This document shows, in pieces, positions 25,493 through 37,720 of a DNA stretch of 64,000 bases. Source of the stretch: Acanthochlamys bracteata (lineage: Eukaryota > Streptophyta > Magnoliopsida > Pandanales > Velloziaceae). The notes beneath the pieces are model-generated. The model did no database searches, had not been told where the DNA came from, and saw only the letters and a program-made list of their open reading frames with translations. The number at the start of each line of letters is the position of its first letter. The first letter of the stretch is position 1. Location of the stretch: assembly GCA_019914995.1 (NCBI GenBank), contig CM034132.1, positions 8,798,662 to 8,862,661 of the forward strand, given 5' to 3'. Both the position numbers and the translations under genes were made by a program.

Positions 25493-25786
25493 GGGGGTGT
25501 TTCAAATGCCCGTAATTCTACTTTTTTCCGCCAGATTTTGAGTTCCAAACAATTCACATATTTCAATTATATAAGAAACTCAGAACTTCACTTCAATATG
25601 CGGAACTCCAGTTTCAACTTTTTTATTTGCACATTTTCCAATACAACTATATTTTTTAATTTTCAACACACTTTCAAAACCTATTGAAACAAAAATACTG
25701 AACTCTACTTCTACTTTATTTTTAAAAAATTCTACTTTTTATTTTCACTTTCACGAAACTCAATTACGGATATTTGAAACACGCCC
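25493..25786. mobile_element. Tourist/PIF-Harbinger-type MITE, family C
   Basis: The left end GGGGGTGTTTCAAATGCCCG and the right end (other strand) GGGCGTGTTTCAAATATCCG extend into AATT as a ~24-bp inverted repeat. The 294-bp element is flanked by TAA on both sides (25490-25492 and 25787-25789), the 3-bp target duplication expected for PIF/Harbinger MITEs. No coding capacity. Confidence 0.75.
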
Positions 25787-26289
25787 TAAACTGAACGGAC
25801 AGTGCTCAATGGTGGCCCAAGAAAGGTCTACAGATAGTGCATAACCGTCAGCAACTCATGCAGTGTAGTACAACCTTAGGGTGAGTTTTTAGATATATTA
25901 TTTTATAAATATTTAATATATATATATAGATATATATACAATTATTTCATAACTTATATTTATGCATATCTTTCAAAAAAATTTAAAAATTTTATAAAAA
26001 AATCATGCATAATTATTGGAATTAAAAAAAGCTAATTGGGGAAGAAAAGTTCTCCCAAACAAACTCTTAATTCTCGAATCTCAAATTTAATAAATTTACC
26101 TTCAGAAATAAAAATACTAAATAAAATAATACCGGACTTATAGGACCGGCGGGCCAAAAAATTATTTGGGCTTGTGCTGCCTGGCCCAGCCACCTATATT
26201 GACACCTCTCACGTACCTTCCAGCATGTATATCATCTTATCCTTACCAGTACATGAAGAATTAGATTGTACCGGAAGTATATCATTCCA

Positions 26290-26720
26290 AATATAAAGAA
26301 TGTTTGGAAGTTATTTATAAAATAATGTTTTTTATAAAATAAAAGGTATTTTGAAATTTTTTATATAATTTCTATATTTTTATCTAAAAAAATAATAATA
26401 AATAATAATAAATTCTTAAGTTATATATTTTTATTTATTACTATTTATTTGTTAAGCTATATATTTTAAACCAGTAGAGTGTGCTGAACTTTAAAGCGAG
26501 TCCCTTGTCATAGATTCTTAAAAGAGACGTTGCAGTGCTTTTTCAAAATCAAATATATTTTTATTCTATTTCAATAAATAATATTTATTATTTTAATTTA
26601 AAATAGTAATAATAATAAATAATATGTAATTTTTAAATTTTAAATTATTATTTAAAAATTATAAAAAATTTCTTTAAAATATATACTGAAAAAATTAAAA
26701 AATATTTTTCAGAATACAAT
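26290..26720. repeat. AT-rich MITE-like repeats, family A (two overlapping copies)
   Basis: Begins 'gtttggaagttatttataaaa'-like sequence and ends 'cagaatacaatttcaaaccg'. The interior is A/T blocks of the family, with an unrelated ~70-bp island at about 26460-26530. Confidence 0.4.
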
Positions 26721-26745
26721 TTCAAACCGTCCTACCTAAGGTTTC

Positions 26746-27424
26746 AGAATGCAAGAAAAGAACTCACATAGCAATGGAAATATGGAACAGAGAAGCATTG
26801 GATTCGATGAGTTGGATTCGATGAGTTGGACTTGGAAACTTTGTACACAGAAGCAGTGACCACCACCAAACACGAACCAGGAAAGAGAACCTATCAATTT
26901 TCACCAATCCAAACACATTCAACAACATAATTAATCAAAACAAATTCATCAAAAAAATAATGAAAAATTACCCAAAAAACATAAACCAATCTTACAACAT
27001 AAATAGAGCTGTGCTGCTGGATCGCTCGTGTCGGTTTCTTCGCTCCTCGCCGCCGGCAACGGCGGATGTGGAAGCTTCCCGGTAGTGTACATAATCTTCC
27101 GCAATTTCTTCTCCACTCAATTCAATCGAGAACTTTCTCCTTTCTTCTTCTCCTCCTTCTCCAAACTGTTATCACTACTCTTCAACGATGACAATAGAGT
27201 CCAACGCCTCTCGACGGTTCCCGGCACGCCGCCAGAGATCTGAACTATCTCTCGCCATTTCTCTGTTTCCTGATACAAACCCTAGCAATGCATTTCGCTT
27301 CAGTCCGCAAGCAATGAAGTTAGTTGTTTCAACTACCTCGTTGTTGCTGTCCGTCACCATAGAGCTTCTGGAAACATCTGTTCCCCACGGTGGCGGCGAT
27401 GGCGGCGGCGGTCATAGCAACCAT
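26746..27424 (-). pseudogene. DUF1639 pseudogene, tandem copy of the neighbour
   Basis: Minus strand. ATG at 27424 (MVAMTAAAIAATVGNRCF), matching MVAAAAA of the intact copy. The frame soon breaks. Further on, three different frames carry pieces of the family domain in correct order: RRKFSIELSGEEIAED, then IMYTTGKLPHP, then RRGAKKPTRAIQQHS. Against the intact copy, two bases are missing after the GAAGAT codons, and there is a small insertion after CTTCC. After a donor at about 26995, the last exon follows acceptor ATTGATAG at 26890 and reads VLFPGSCLVVVTASVYKV. It then lacks the usual stop and runs to TGA at about 26746. Both exons and the intron are retained, so the copy arose by DNA duplication, not retroposition. 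Confidence 0.8.
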
Positions 27425-27740
27425 TGTGCGTTCGCTGGGTTGGAAAAGAACAAATTGTTTTGGAGAGAGGAGAGAGTTGATCAGCTAGGTCCTCTTAATA
27501 CCAATGAGTAAAAAGGTTTAAAAAGAAAAAAATTGTACACAATTTCGCAGTAATTTTCAACAAGAACAACATGCCTGAAAATATTATCACCAATTAAAAA
27601 AAATGGATAAAAAATTACTCTAACAACGAATTCTACTGGTCTCCCGTTTTCTTGAGAAGGAAAGAGAAGAAATTATGTAGCAGTAAATATTACAGATTGA
27701 GAAATATAGAAGCTGCTGCATTGCTTCAGCGCTGTTTCGG

Positions 27741-28637
27741 TTAACCGGCAATAACTTCATACATGCCGGCGTTGATCTCCATTAAAATCGAACCAGGATA
27801 AACTCCCTATAGACACAAAATCAATAAAAAATCAAACAGTAATACTGAATGAAATAGTGAAAAATGTAAGTCTGTCATCTGTAGCATTGCTATTGTTGTT
27901 TTCACTACCTTGAGCAGGCGTTGAATGACAGGTGGCAATTTCTTGGGTCGCCGACGGGGAAGTTTCCCGGTCATGGAATAGATATCTTCAGCTATCTCGT
28001 CCGTGTCTAGTTCTACTGAGAACCGTTTCCGCGACAAACCGTTCGAATCATCCCAACCGTCCATTACTAACCGTCTGCTTCTCCTCGACCGTAGATTCCA
28101 TGGCTTCCCAGTTGAAGTTGTTTCTTCTACTATCTCCGGCGACCGAGAGATTTCCAAGAACGTAACTTTCCGAACAGGGCAGTCTTGATCTTGACGTTTC
28201 TGATTAGTCCTGCTGTTTTCCTTAAGATTGCCGGAGTTTCCGAACATGTCGGCGGTGTTTCCGTACGCAGAAGAGGAAGAACGATAAGCTTCCCTTCCAA
28301 CGTCTGAGCGATCCATTGAAAGATTCCGAAAGATCTTCAGACCAAACCCGTTGTTTTCTTTAATATCGCCGGAAATCTTCTCAACCACGGAGGAGGACGC
28401 GTGTTGGTTGAAAGAAGAAGAACAAGAAGAAGAATAGGATGAACAGAGTTTGCGGTTCCCCCATGAATGCGAAGAAAGAAAAGAGAAATTGCCGAGAAGA
28501 AGAAGACTATGCGGCCCCACTTCACCGTCGACGCAGTCGCCATCTCCTTTCTCCGCCACCGCATGCAGCAAAGCAGAAGAATAATCCGGTGGTGTTGAAA
28601 CCCTCTCGTCTGCAGAGGCCGCGGCGGCAGCAACCAT
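27741..28637 (-). CDS. DUF1639 family protein
   Basis: Two exons: 28637-27909 and 27806-27741, with phase 0 and a short intron; 264 residues. The ATG at 28637 was chosen because a TATA box at 28782-28788 places the mRNA start near 28750, so longer open frames upstream are promoter. The N-terminal half is Ser/Ala-rich and low in complexity. The family signatures are GKPWNLRSRRSRR, then RKRFSVELDTDEIAEDIYSM, then TGKLPRRRPKKLPPVIQRLL, and in the last exon VYPGSILMEINAGMYEV. This plant-specific family has no firmly established biochemical role; the very basic RRRPKK stretch could be a nuclear signal. The 66-nt last exon has exactly the length of the one in the gene at 37721-39476. A broken tandem copy lies immediately downstream. 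Confidence 0.88.
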
Positions 28638-28781
28638 GTTTGATCGGTGCCAGCGAAGAACTCCAGGATCAGTGGTGCTGGCGGTTCTGCTGTGAAGAAG
28701 AAACGAAAGAAAAAAGAAAATGGTGACCTGAGTATTGGTTTTTGTTTCTTGGGAAGAACAGAAACAGAACGAACTACGTGG

Positions 28782-28788
28782 TTTTATA
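28782..28788 (-). promoter_or_regulatory. TATA box of the DUF1639 gene
   Basis: TATAAAA on the minus strand, 145 bases upstream of the ATG at 28637. It decides the translation start, because the frame is open further upstream. Confidence 0.6.
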
Positions 28789-28964
28789 TCGACCGTCACT
28801 GCCGCTCCAACGAAAGCGTATTCGATACTGATATGCCTAGTGCACAACTGCTGCTGCGTAGGAGTTTTGTCACGTGTTTGGCACGCGACAAAAAAGTCAG
28901 CAGAGTCAAACTAAACTATCATAGTCCACGTACACTACTTTGTCTTGTTTTGGCTTTGGAAGTG

Positions 28965-29157
28965 AATTTTTTGAAAATGAGTTTTAGAAATGAGTTGTTA
29001 GAAATAGTATTATTGGAAGTGATGTGTTTTTTTTTTATTGGAAAATGTGTTAGAAGTGATTTCTTATGTTCTTTTTGTAATAAAAAGTGAGTTAGAAGTG
29101 ACTTTTAATAAAAAAAAAGTGATTTACGGGTGTAAAAGAACGCACCCTTATTTACTC
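28965..29157. repeat. MITE-like repeat, family B
   Basis: Contains 'gaaatagtattattggaagt' and 'ataaaaagtgagttagaagt', and ends 'acgggtgtaaaagaacgcac'. Copies with the same order lie at 50228-50433 (same strand) and 41145-41340 (reverse). Confidence 0.5.
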
Positions 29158-29300
29158 GAACTTTATTTTTTATTGAATTTTACTTTTATAAAATTTAATT
29201 ACGTATATTTAAAACATATCTTAGATGAATCGACATTAAACTCTTTTACCAAAATTTGTATTTCGTATTTATATTATTGTTAATAGTGTCAATAGTTATG

Positions 29301-29870
29301 TGTTGGATATAAAGACACTTTGATGAGCTTATAATCAAACAGTTCACAAGTAGCTATTGGTATCATTTAGTCCAACATAGTTCTTATGGTAGTTATGTCC
29401 AGATTCATTCATGAAGAAATGATGTCCAGATTCATGAGGAAGTTATGTCCAGATTCATCTAACTACCATAAGGAAGTTATGCCCACGAACTAATTCCAAA
29501 GAGTTACTTTGGAGAGTTAGTTATTTAGTGGACTAGCTACAAAGGATTTTTTTGCATCCTATATATATGTCCCAAATGTGTGGGATTTGTGATATGTATG
29601 AGAAGTATACAAAAAAGCATGCAAAGAGAGAAGGAAAGCAAGAAAGCAAAGTTGTAAGCATACATTGTAATCTCATCTTATAGTGATATTTTCTTTTGGT
29701 GTGACCACACCACCGTGGAGTTTTTTTCGTTTTTCTCCACGTATATCTTGGTGTCGTGTGATTGCTTTCTTTATCTTTAACAATCTCAATTTGGATTGCA
29801 AGATTCTAATATGTGCTATTCATTCCGCTGTGCTAATTTTTCGTTCGTTCACACTACCGCATTCCCAACA
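29301..29870. mobile_element. Solo LTR of a retrotransposon
   Basis: 570 bp beginning TGTTGGATAT and ending CATTCCCAACA, with the TG...CA rule and a TGTTGG/CCAACA inverted end. Flanking 5-mers ttatg (29296-29300) and ctatg (29871-29875) match in four of five bases. It contains a TATA-like 'ctatatatatg' at about 29562 and three copies of 'ttatgtccagattcat' at about 29394-29460. No internal retroviral domain or second LTR is near. Copia-type is likely from size and ends. Confidence 0.75.
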
Positions 29871-29999
29871 CTATGCATATAAAAAATTTATAGTTTATAG
29901 AAAAGGCTCTTATAATATATCTCGACATATAAACTCCTATATGTTCATAACAAATTCTGAATTTAACTCTAGATATAATTACAATAAAGTGAGTTTCAA

Positions 30000-30617
30000 A
30001 AAAATAAAATTTATAAAACAGAGTTTGCGGAAAAATGAAATTAAATAAGTAAAATTTATAATGACAACTGAAATAAGTGAAATAATATTTATAATGTATT
30101 TTAATTAATAAGAAGTGAATTTTGTGAAACTAAATTTAATAAAATTAAGTTCGACAAAAAGCGAATTAGAGATGAATTTAGTAATTTCAAAATAAATTGA
30201 AATATAAAAAATTAAATTTAAATTTAAAATCAGCTGAGTTCTGTGTAATTAAAATGCATTCTTAGAGTAGAATTTTTCAGAAATAAAATTTAGTGTGAAA
30301 CTAAAAATGAAGCTCGATATAGCAATGGAAACACTTGAATATGAATCGGTCCGAACTAAAAATTTTAAAAGAGAAAGTAGAGTCAGATAACATTAAAACA
30401 AAATTAGGATTTAGGTGTGAAAACATCAAATATTTTGACTATCTAAATTGTCATTGGTCAATTAGAGAATTCGTATTGACCTCTTTTAAAAAAATTAAAA
30501 TTCATATTTGTAAACGCCTTTGATATTAATGATAAAAGTCTTTTAAAAAGTTGTATTGTTATATAAGAATAAATATATCTTGTATGATTGTATCCTGTGA
30601 ATTGGTACTCATATAGG
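30000..30617. other. AT-rich DNA with family C-like words
   Basis: No gene. Fragments such as 'agtgaattttgtgaaactaa' and 'agttctgtgtaattaaaatg' resemble the interior and end of the Tourist-type family, but no boundaries can be set. Confidence 0.3.
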
Positions 30618-30850
30618 AGCTGCTTGATTCAACTTATTAGGAAAACAGTTTTTTAATTTTTTTTAATATATTTTTTTAATAAATATTTTATAAATATTTA
30701 AAAAATTTATTTAAAATTTTAAAAAATATAAACAAATTCTATATAGTGGATTTTTTTATTGTACTTTAATTATTTTTTGGAAGATTAAAAAAGAAGAATT
30801 TATTTTTTTTTAAAAATATTTTATATTTTAAAAACACTCTCAAACACTTC
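30618..30850. repeat. AT-rich MITE-like repeat, family A
   Basis: Contains 'aaatattttataaatattt', 'ctatatagtgga' and ends 'aaaaacactctcaaac'. Same orientation as 21543. Confidence 0.45.
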
Positions 30851-31384
30851 TATGCTGTATTGTTATATCAAAAGAAACTATTATAATAATGTCCAAATTT
30901 CATATGAAGGAAGCTACCGTTTGATGTGTTTGGATTTCGATTTACTCTAGCTTTTTAATTTCTATTTTTCATAATAAATATTTTATAATATTTTAAAATT
31001 TTATTTAAGTTGTTCTTTTGACTGATGAGTTTTTAGCAAACATGAACTTTAATAGGGACGTTCGGCGTTATTTTTGAAGTGCTCATTATTTCAAATAACT
31101 GAATAACTATTTGTTTTTTTAGTAACCTTTTAAATATATAATAAAATTTATTTACAAATTTCAAAAGTAAAAAATAATTATACATTATAAAATTAATATA
31201 TACATGATGTATGATCTATCCGCATTATGTTCCTATGTGCACTTGTTGTTACTTCTTGAAGCCTGTATCCTGCAGATTTGTACTACAGGAACTTAATTTT
31301 TATTATTTTCTTAAAGTTTTTATAATATTTTTAATTTAAAAATTATTTCATAAGTCTTCTAAAGTGTATCCCAAATGTACCTTT

Positions 31385-31925
31385 ATAGGAATATTTGAAA
31401 GTAATTTTAAAAAATATTTTTCTGAAATAAATAATATTTAAATATTATTAAAAAATGAAATTTTTTTATTTAAAAATAAAATAAATAATAATAAAATATT
31501 ATTATGTAGAATTTAATTATATTTTTTAAATTTAAAAGATCTTGTAAAAATGTTGTAGAAAATTCAGTACAAATAAAAAATTAGGAATAACAAGAGAAGA
31601 TGGTAAGCATCTTATGTAACTTTGTATAGTGATGGCAGGCTATACATACGAGTTTAGTTTGCGGAGTTCAACTTTATCAAGAGATCAACTTGAATTTAGT
31701 TTCCAACTTGTACGTTAGGGCGCCCCGTTTCACATTGTTTATCAGAAACATAAATTTTTAATTTTAATTTTATATTTTATAAATATATAAAAAATTTATT
31801 TAAAAATTTAGAAAGTGTAGAAAAATATTACTTAATAAAATTTTTTATTATTTTTTTAAAATAAAAAAATAAAAACTTAATTTTCAAAAAAAATAAAAAT
31901 ATTTTTTATATTAAAAAATGCTTCT
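31385..31925. repeat. AT-rich MITE-like repeats, family A (two copies)
   Basis: A forward copy at about 31385-31560 ('ggaatatttgaaagtaattt' start) and a reverse copy at about 31725-31925. The interval between them is short and non-coding. Confidence 0.4.
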
Positions 31926-33795
31926 TTTCATAAAAGACAACATGTTCACTTTCACATAGATCTGCTGTTTAACATTAGCACAATCTTATGTAATATTGAA
32001 AGAATTAAACTAATTGATTTTGATGAAGTTAATTTATCAAACTCAAAAATCTTTCTTCATCTCTCCAAGATCAATCAGTGCATGTTTGATATTGCTTATT
32101 TAAAAGCTATTTTATTTTATTTTAATTTTTCATTATTCAATATTTTTTTATATTTTTAAAAAAATTTAAATATATAAATTATTTCCACATTAATTATATT
32201 AACATTTCTTAATTTATTAAAAAAGAAAATTTTGAAAATAATATTTTTATAAAAATTCCTTTATTTAAAGCAACAAGAAACACTCTCTTAAATGTTTGGT
32301 ATTACTTTTAATTCTACTTTTTATTACACATTTTTTATAATTTTTTACAATATTTTAAAATATTTTTTAATGTAAAGAAATTTTTAAAATATATATATCG
32401 TAATAATTTTACTGTTATTTATTTTTATTACTTCATTAGTCCCAACAAAACTTTTTTTCAAAATAACTTCGGATCATCAATCTCAGACCAGTCAATAAAC
32501 GTCCAGTAAAAAAACATAAATAATAAAATTTCTTCGAAAAATTTTACTTTTTCGCTCGCTAGAAATCAAGATATAATTTGAAAATTAAGATAAGGTTTAC
32601 ATAAATGTACGTTAATCTTTATCCTGAACAGCACACAATAGATACTTACTTGTTTTCATCGACCTGTGATGGGGAACCAGAGAACTCCACTACACATCGA
32701 AATAGAATAATTTTTTTCATTTTTATAATTTATATTTTTATAAATTAATTTTTAAATTTTCTTTCAAAAAAACAAAAATTAATCTCGCACTTTCGTAATA
32801 GCTTATTTTGAGGTATTTAAAAGCGTTTATAAAAAAAATTAAAAAAAATTATTTGTGTTCTATTTACAAATACGAATTCTTTTTTACTTAAAATTTTAAT
32901 AATAATAAAATTTTATAATATAAATTTTTAAAATTTTTCTAAAATTTTATAAATATTATAAAAATTTTATAATAATATTAAAATTAAAAAAATTCAAACT
33001 ATTTTTTTTTAAAAGCACAGCCAAACTTAATATTAAAAGATTTATTTGCAATATTGATGGAATCTAGAGAAAAAGAAAAGAAAATGAAAGAAAACGTGTG
33101 GTTTGTTGAAGTAATTAATTCATCAAGTACGGAATTGTGATTCAGTGACTGTGTAGTACTACTGTAGTAGTACGTAACACAGCACTGGTGGCACCTTTTC
33201 TTTTGTTTGTTTTAGTCCGTGTTTATATTTTACATAAACTTATTTTTAAAATAATAAAATAAAATAATAAACAAAAATATTTAATAAAAAAAATATTTAT
33301 ATATTTTTTAGTTTTTGAATTTATTTTATATTAAAAATAATTTTTAAAAAATGAATCCAATTATCCTGTCTTTCCGTCGGTCTTTTTTATCCGATCTAGC
33401 TTCAAATTTAGTCTATATTTAAAAAAGTTCTTTTTTTCAAATTTTTATTTTATACTTTTTAATAAATTTTTAAATTATTTTATAAAATTTTAAAAAATTT
33501 TAATAGTATAAAAAATTATTTCCGGTCCGAAAAATATAAAATAAAAAATTAAAAAATTTTGTTGAAGATATAAAAAGTCAAACACACATCCGGCTACATG
33601 GCAGTCAAGCTACTGCAGTTACTCAATTCAACAGAAACACGGCCAATGATCATGTTGTCAGAGAGATGAAGCTATTCATGAACCGAAAAGGCTGCCGAGC
33701 TCAGGCGGGTTTTCTCTGGCGAGCTGGTTTGATGAGAGGTTAAGAACAACAAGCGCAGAACAGTTGGACAACAGTGATGGTATTGGACCAGTGAC
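31926..33795. other. AT-rich gene-free DNA with further degenerate family A copies
   Basis: Copies are suggested at about 32090-32280, 32290-32430, 32815-33025 and 33410-33590. About 33600-33790 is less AT-rich but shows no recognisable protein. Confidence 0.35.
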
Positions 33796-34434
33796 CATAG
33801 ATTTAAAACTCAATCCGGATCAGCCGGATTGGACTGAAAACCGACAATTCGGTACTGATTCCAGATCGAATTAATATAAAATCGGATCGAGCAAGCGATT
33901 CGGCCGAGTCCCGAGTCAATTCAGTGGTCCGATTGGACGGATCGATCCGATTTTAGTTTTTTTTAAAAAAAATTATATATTTATTTAAAATAGAAAAGCA
34001 CATTTATTAGTATTCTAAAATATGCACTTTATTAGATACTTTTATGTTATTAGTTTGTTTTCTCATCTTTTATATTTTATTAGAAAGTAATCAATAAATA
34101 AAATATAGTGTAGATAATTTATTTTTGTAATACATAAAATATAGAGATTTTATTATACGTTAAGTTTTTTGGCTATTGTCTTTAAATACTGTAGCTAAAA
34201 AATATAAAAAATATAATTTTAAAAACATATTCAATATTTTTTTATACAATTATTTTTTTAATTTTTTAATAATTACTACAAAAAATACTATATAATACAT
34301 ATAATTATATTTATATATTAATATTTATTTAATAAATCTAATTGGACTCAATAGATCGATCTGGTGACTCGTTTGATTAATCGATGATTGGTAACTTTTT
34401 CAGATTGTACATCGGATTGGGTTTTAAAATTATG
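33796..34434. mobile_element. hAT-type MITE, family D, copy 1
   Basis: 639 bp with a perfect 8-bp target duplication CCAGTGAC at 33788-33795 and 34435-34442. Inverted termini: left CATAGATTTAAAACTCAATC, right (other strand) CATAATTTTAAAACCCAATC, then CG. The interior shares long blocks with copy 2 at 55459-56078, such as 'cgaattaatataaaat' and 'aatatgcactttat'. No ORF, so non-autonomous. The 8-bp duplication places it with hAT elements. Confidence 0.85.
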
Positions 34435-35918
34435 CCAGTGACAGAGTTTTTCCAAAGAAACAAGCTTGTGAGCTTTTGTAGCTTGTCTAGCTCAGGCGGG
34501 ATTTCGCAAAAAATCTTGTTCATATGAAGGTTAAGATTTGTTTATTTTGAGATTATGTAAGTCATCTATATTACATATCTATAGTTATCTCTTAACGACT
34601 TAACATATAAATCATATAAATTTTTTGATATGGTTATCTGTTAACAAATCATATAATTTATAATCATATAATGATTATTGGTTAACAATATAAATTATTT
34701 AAGTTATCTGTTAACAACCTTATTTTTTGTTTGTAAAATCATATAAATTTTTTTAAGTGACTCGAGCTGGCGGGACTATAGGTCAACCGTCGATCGGTCT
34801 GGATCAAATCGGATCACACTAAGTCATCGATATAATCGATTGTTTGCAGATCTGAATTTATTTATGATTAGGATCAATTTCTGAATCAATTTGGACGGTC
34901 AGGATCTGTCTATACTATGTTGCATATAAGTCACAGTATTCTCCTTGAATTGAACTTTTTAAGAAAAGTTCTTTTCTAAAAAAACAGAAAAAGATTATGT
35001 TCGAAATAGCGTGTGGATACTGTATTGAAATAATTGTAGGACATGTTTTACAACTAAGTTGCTGTTTGTGATTACTTTTTAGCTTTTTTAATTTAATTTT
35101 TTATATATTTTAATAAAATTTATAGAATATTTTAAAATTTTAAAAAAGTATAAAAAACTTATATGTAAGATTGTATTGTTATTTTTTTAGATAAAATAAG
35201 TAGAGCCTGTTTAAAAAAATTTTATTTAAGAAAGTCTTTTATATAATCACTTCAAAATATCTAGTAAATGTTGGTCTATTTTGCCGTTGAGTTAAAATCA
35301 TATTATTTGGTTTCTGTGTATGATAAAAACAAAATTTTAGAGATATTTGAAAGTGCTTATAAAATAAATTTTTTTAAAATAAAAAATATTTTTTTTTTGA
35401 AAAATAAATCTTATTTTTTCTTTTAAAAAAATTATAAAATTATATAATAAAAAAATTTTATTACGTAAATTTTTTTATATTTTTTAATTTTTAAATAAAA
35501 TTTTTAAATATTTATAAAATATATATTGGAAAACATGCTCCGAAATATTTTGTTTCTTTTTACGTTTCATCTTTTGTAGACAGAGTGGATAAGGGCTGGT
35601 GGTTGTATTAGTAGTGCATGATGATTGGCTCATAATTCATTAGTGTTTGATTACGACGACACAAGTTCTTCTTTAATGACTTGATCTGTAGCTGCTTAAT
35701 TACTTCATTTATTCGATTATAAACAAATAGAGCACTGTGAGATTTTAGAAACTCATTTCCGAACAAGTAAACTAAATTTTCAATGCCATGTTCCTGGTTA
35801 ACACAGGTTAATTAACATCGCTCTACATTCCAGATGAGGAATCCATTTGTAGAATGAAGAACTACAAAATCTTCCAGCAAGGCTTACAAGTTTTTTCTCT
35901 TTGAAAAATAATCTCAAC
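34435..35918. other. Intergenic DNA with degenerate repeats
   Basis: Family A copies are at about 35055-35240 (reverse) and 35342-35545 (forward). About 34755-34925 is rich in 'gatcggatc/cgatcggtctg' words like hAT-type subterminal DNA, but has no clear ends. No gene is seen. Confidence 0.4.
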
Positions 35919-37536
35919 TTACAACAACTGCGCCTGTTGACGGGCTAGCCGAAGCATAAGTGGCCCTTCTGGAATCAGGTCTTCAAGTTCAACACCAGTC
36001 TCTAATCCCTATCGAGTTCTCTGAGAATTAAAAGTTCAAACAGCGCTTTGAATCTTGTTCGAACATTGCAATATGCCGCAACAGGCTTCATCATGAACAG
36101 AGTACAAGGTTACCAGTCAGAATGGAACTTGACTGAGTTTCTATTTCAAACTTCAAGAAGAAATTGAGAAAAATGGAAGCATAGAGATCTTATAAGTGAT
36201 AACTACTGGCAGTCCTCTTAGCAAACAGCATGCAACTTCCAGTAGCAAAAGAAATTAGAAAATGGTTCAGTCAAAGAGCTACAATACATTTTGTGGAAAA
36301 TCCAATTCTTAACATGACAAACCGACACTGAATGAACGTGAAGTCCTTCTTGATCCATTTCCGGGGGGCAAAAGAATCAGCAGCACTGACAAAAAGTATA
36401 CTCACGATAAAACTAAGTTTCCAGTTACCAATTGTCAAATTTGACACAATCGGCAAAAGTATTCACTTTAAACCAAATCAGAGCCTCCAACTGAATTGAA
36501 CCAGGCTTACTGTTGCCCACTTGCACAATACAATTCATAGACCAGAAAGAAGTGGTCAACATGACTGCATACAACCCATCATACTCTATACTTAGGGGAC
36601 CTGAGAGCTTCCCTTAATACTTTACCATACAAAAACCATCCTAGCAATTGAACTTGATGCAATTAGTATTCATAAAGTGCATTACATATAGCGGCAGAGA
36701 AAGGCATGTCCAGTAACATTACAAAAGAAGAACATAAAACCAAAGAATAGATAGGAATGGAACAATTACCTCCGCAAGGCAACAAGGACATTCTGTAATG
36801 ACATTCAGGGATGCCTTTGCAGAAACAAGCAGCAAAAAGATCACTTATACAATAACTCACCAGCTAACATTGTGTTCACCACAAGAACAAAATCAATATA
36901 TTTATAGTCATGGCAGTATGCATCATAAACAAGGAGGGGAAACAAGTTGATTTTGATATTATTTTCAGTATGTAAGTGATAAAAAAGCCACACAATTCTG
37001 CAACTGGCAGTCGAAGAGAAGGTTAATTCTAGCTCCTATAATGACAACAGCTCCTTCGTCAGGACAACATCAGACTGGTAACCAACCAATATACTCATCA
37101 GAAGTGAGATTTAAATCTTAATATTTAAAATGCCTTGACTACGCAAAAAAAGGCAATAAATACATGTAAAAGTGCCTCTGCCTACAACAGACCGAAATTA
37201 ATGGATGTATAACAAGAGATGACTTCTACTGTATCTGTGTAATATATAATATCACCCCGACCTAGATCTGTCAAAAATAGGCAGAAATGTAAAATCTAAG
37301 TTCCACAAATTCCAAGCTGAGGTGGGCAAAGTTAACAAAAAAATCAGAAGAAAACTATGGCTGCTTTATTGGATTTTGAATTTACAAGAAGGTGAGCCAT
37401 GACCACAGCAAGGAGAACCGTGCTGCAAATGCATAACAACCACCATCACAACACTACAGTATAAGTTATAAACCTGAAAAACAGAACAGCTTTCTCCTGA
37501 TGCGGCTTAACCATCATAGACTCATCCAGACTTATT
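35919..37536 (-). other. Exon-like blocks downstream of the DUF1639 gene, unassigned
   Basis: On the minus strand, four blocks bounded by splice-like signals read as protein. 37536-37474 gives ISLDESMMVKPHQEKAVLFF. The block from 37422 gives TVLLAVVMAHLLVNSKS. About 36816-36770 gives ASLNVITECPCCLAE and ends at GTAATTG. 36008-35919 gives GLETGVELEDLIPEGPLMLR..., follows acceptor CTCGATAG and ends in TAA. I do not recognise them. They may be spliced 3' UTR of the DUF1639 gene, alternative C-termini, or a small separate gene. The rest of the interval shows nothing. Confidence 0.3.
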
Positions 37537-37720
37537 CTGCAACAAAGAAATGAGCATAAGAATCAAGTTCACTAATGAGATCTTAACCATACATCAGAAC
37601 ATCAGGAGGGGAAAGATACTATCAAGAGAGAATGGAAGAGTATTGTGAAACAAGTGAAAATGAAAATGAGAGGGAAGTGAGAACAAAAAATGAGAAATTT
37701 TTGGAAGACGATTACCCTAC

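Noticed and set aside
27028..27511. Plus-strand open frames up to 107 codons
   Set aside because: They are shadows of the minus-strand DUF1639 pseudogene, whose domain pieces and splice sites are on the other strand.
28638..28847. Upstream extension of the DUF1639 frame to 346 residues
   Set aside because: A TATA box at 28782-28788 lies inside the extension; the ATG at 28637 aligns with the paralogue start.
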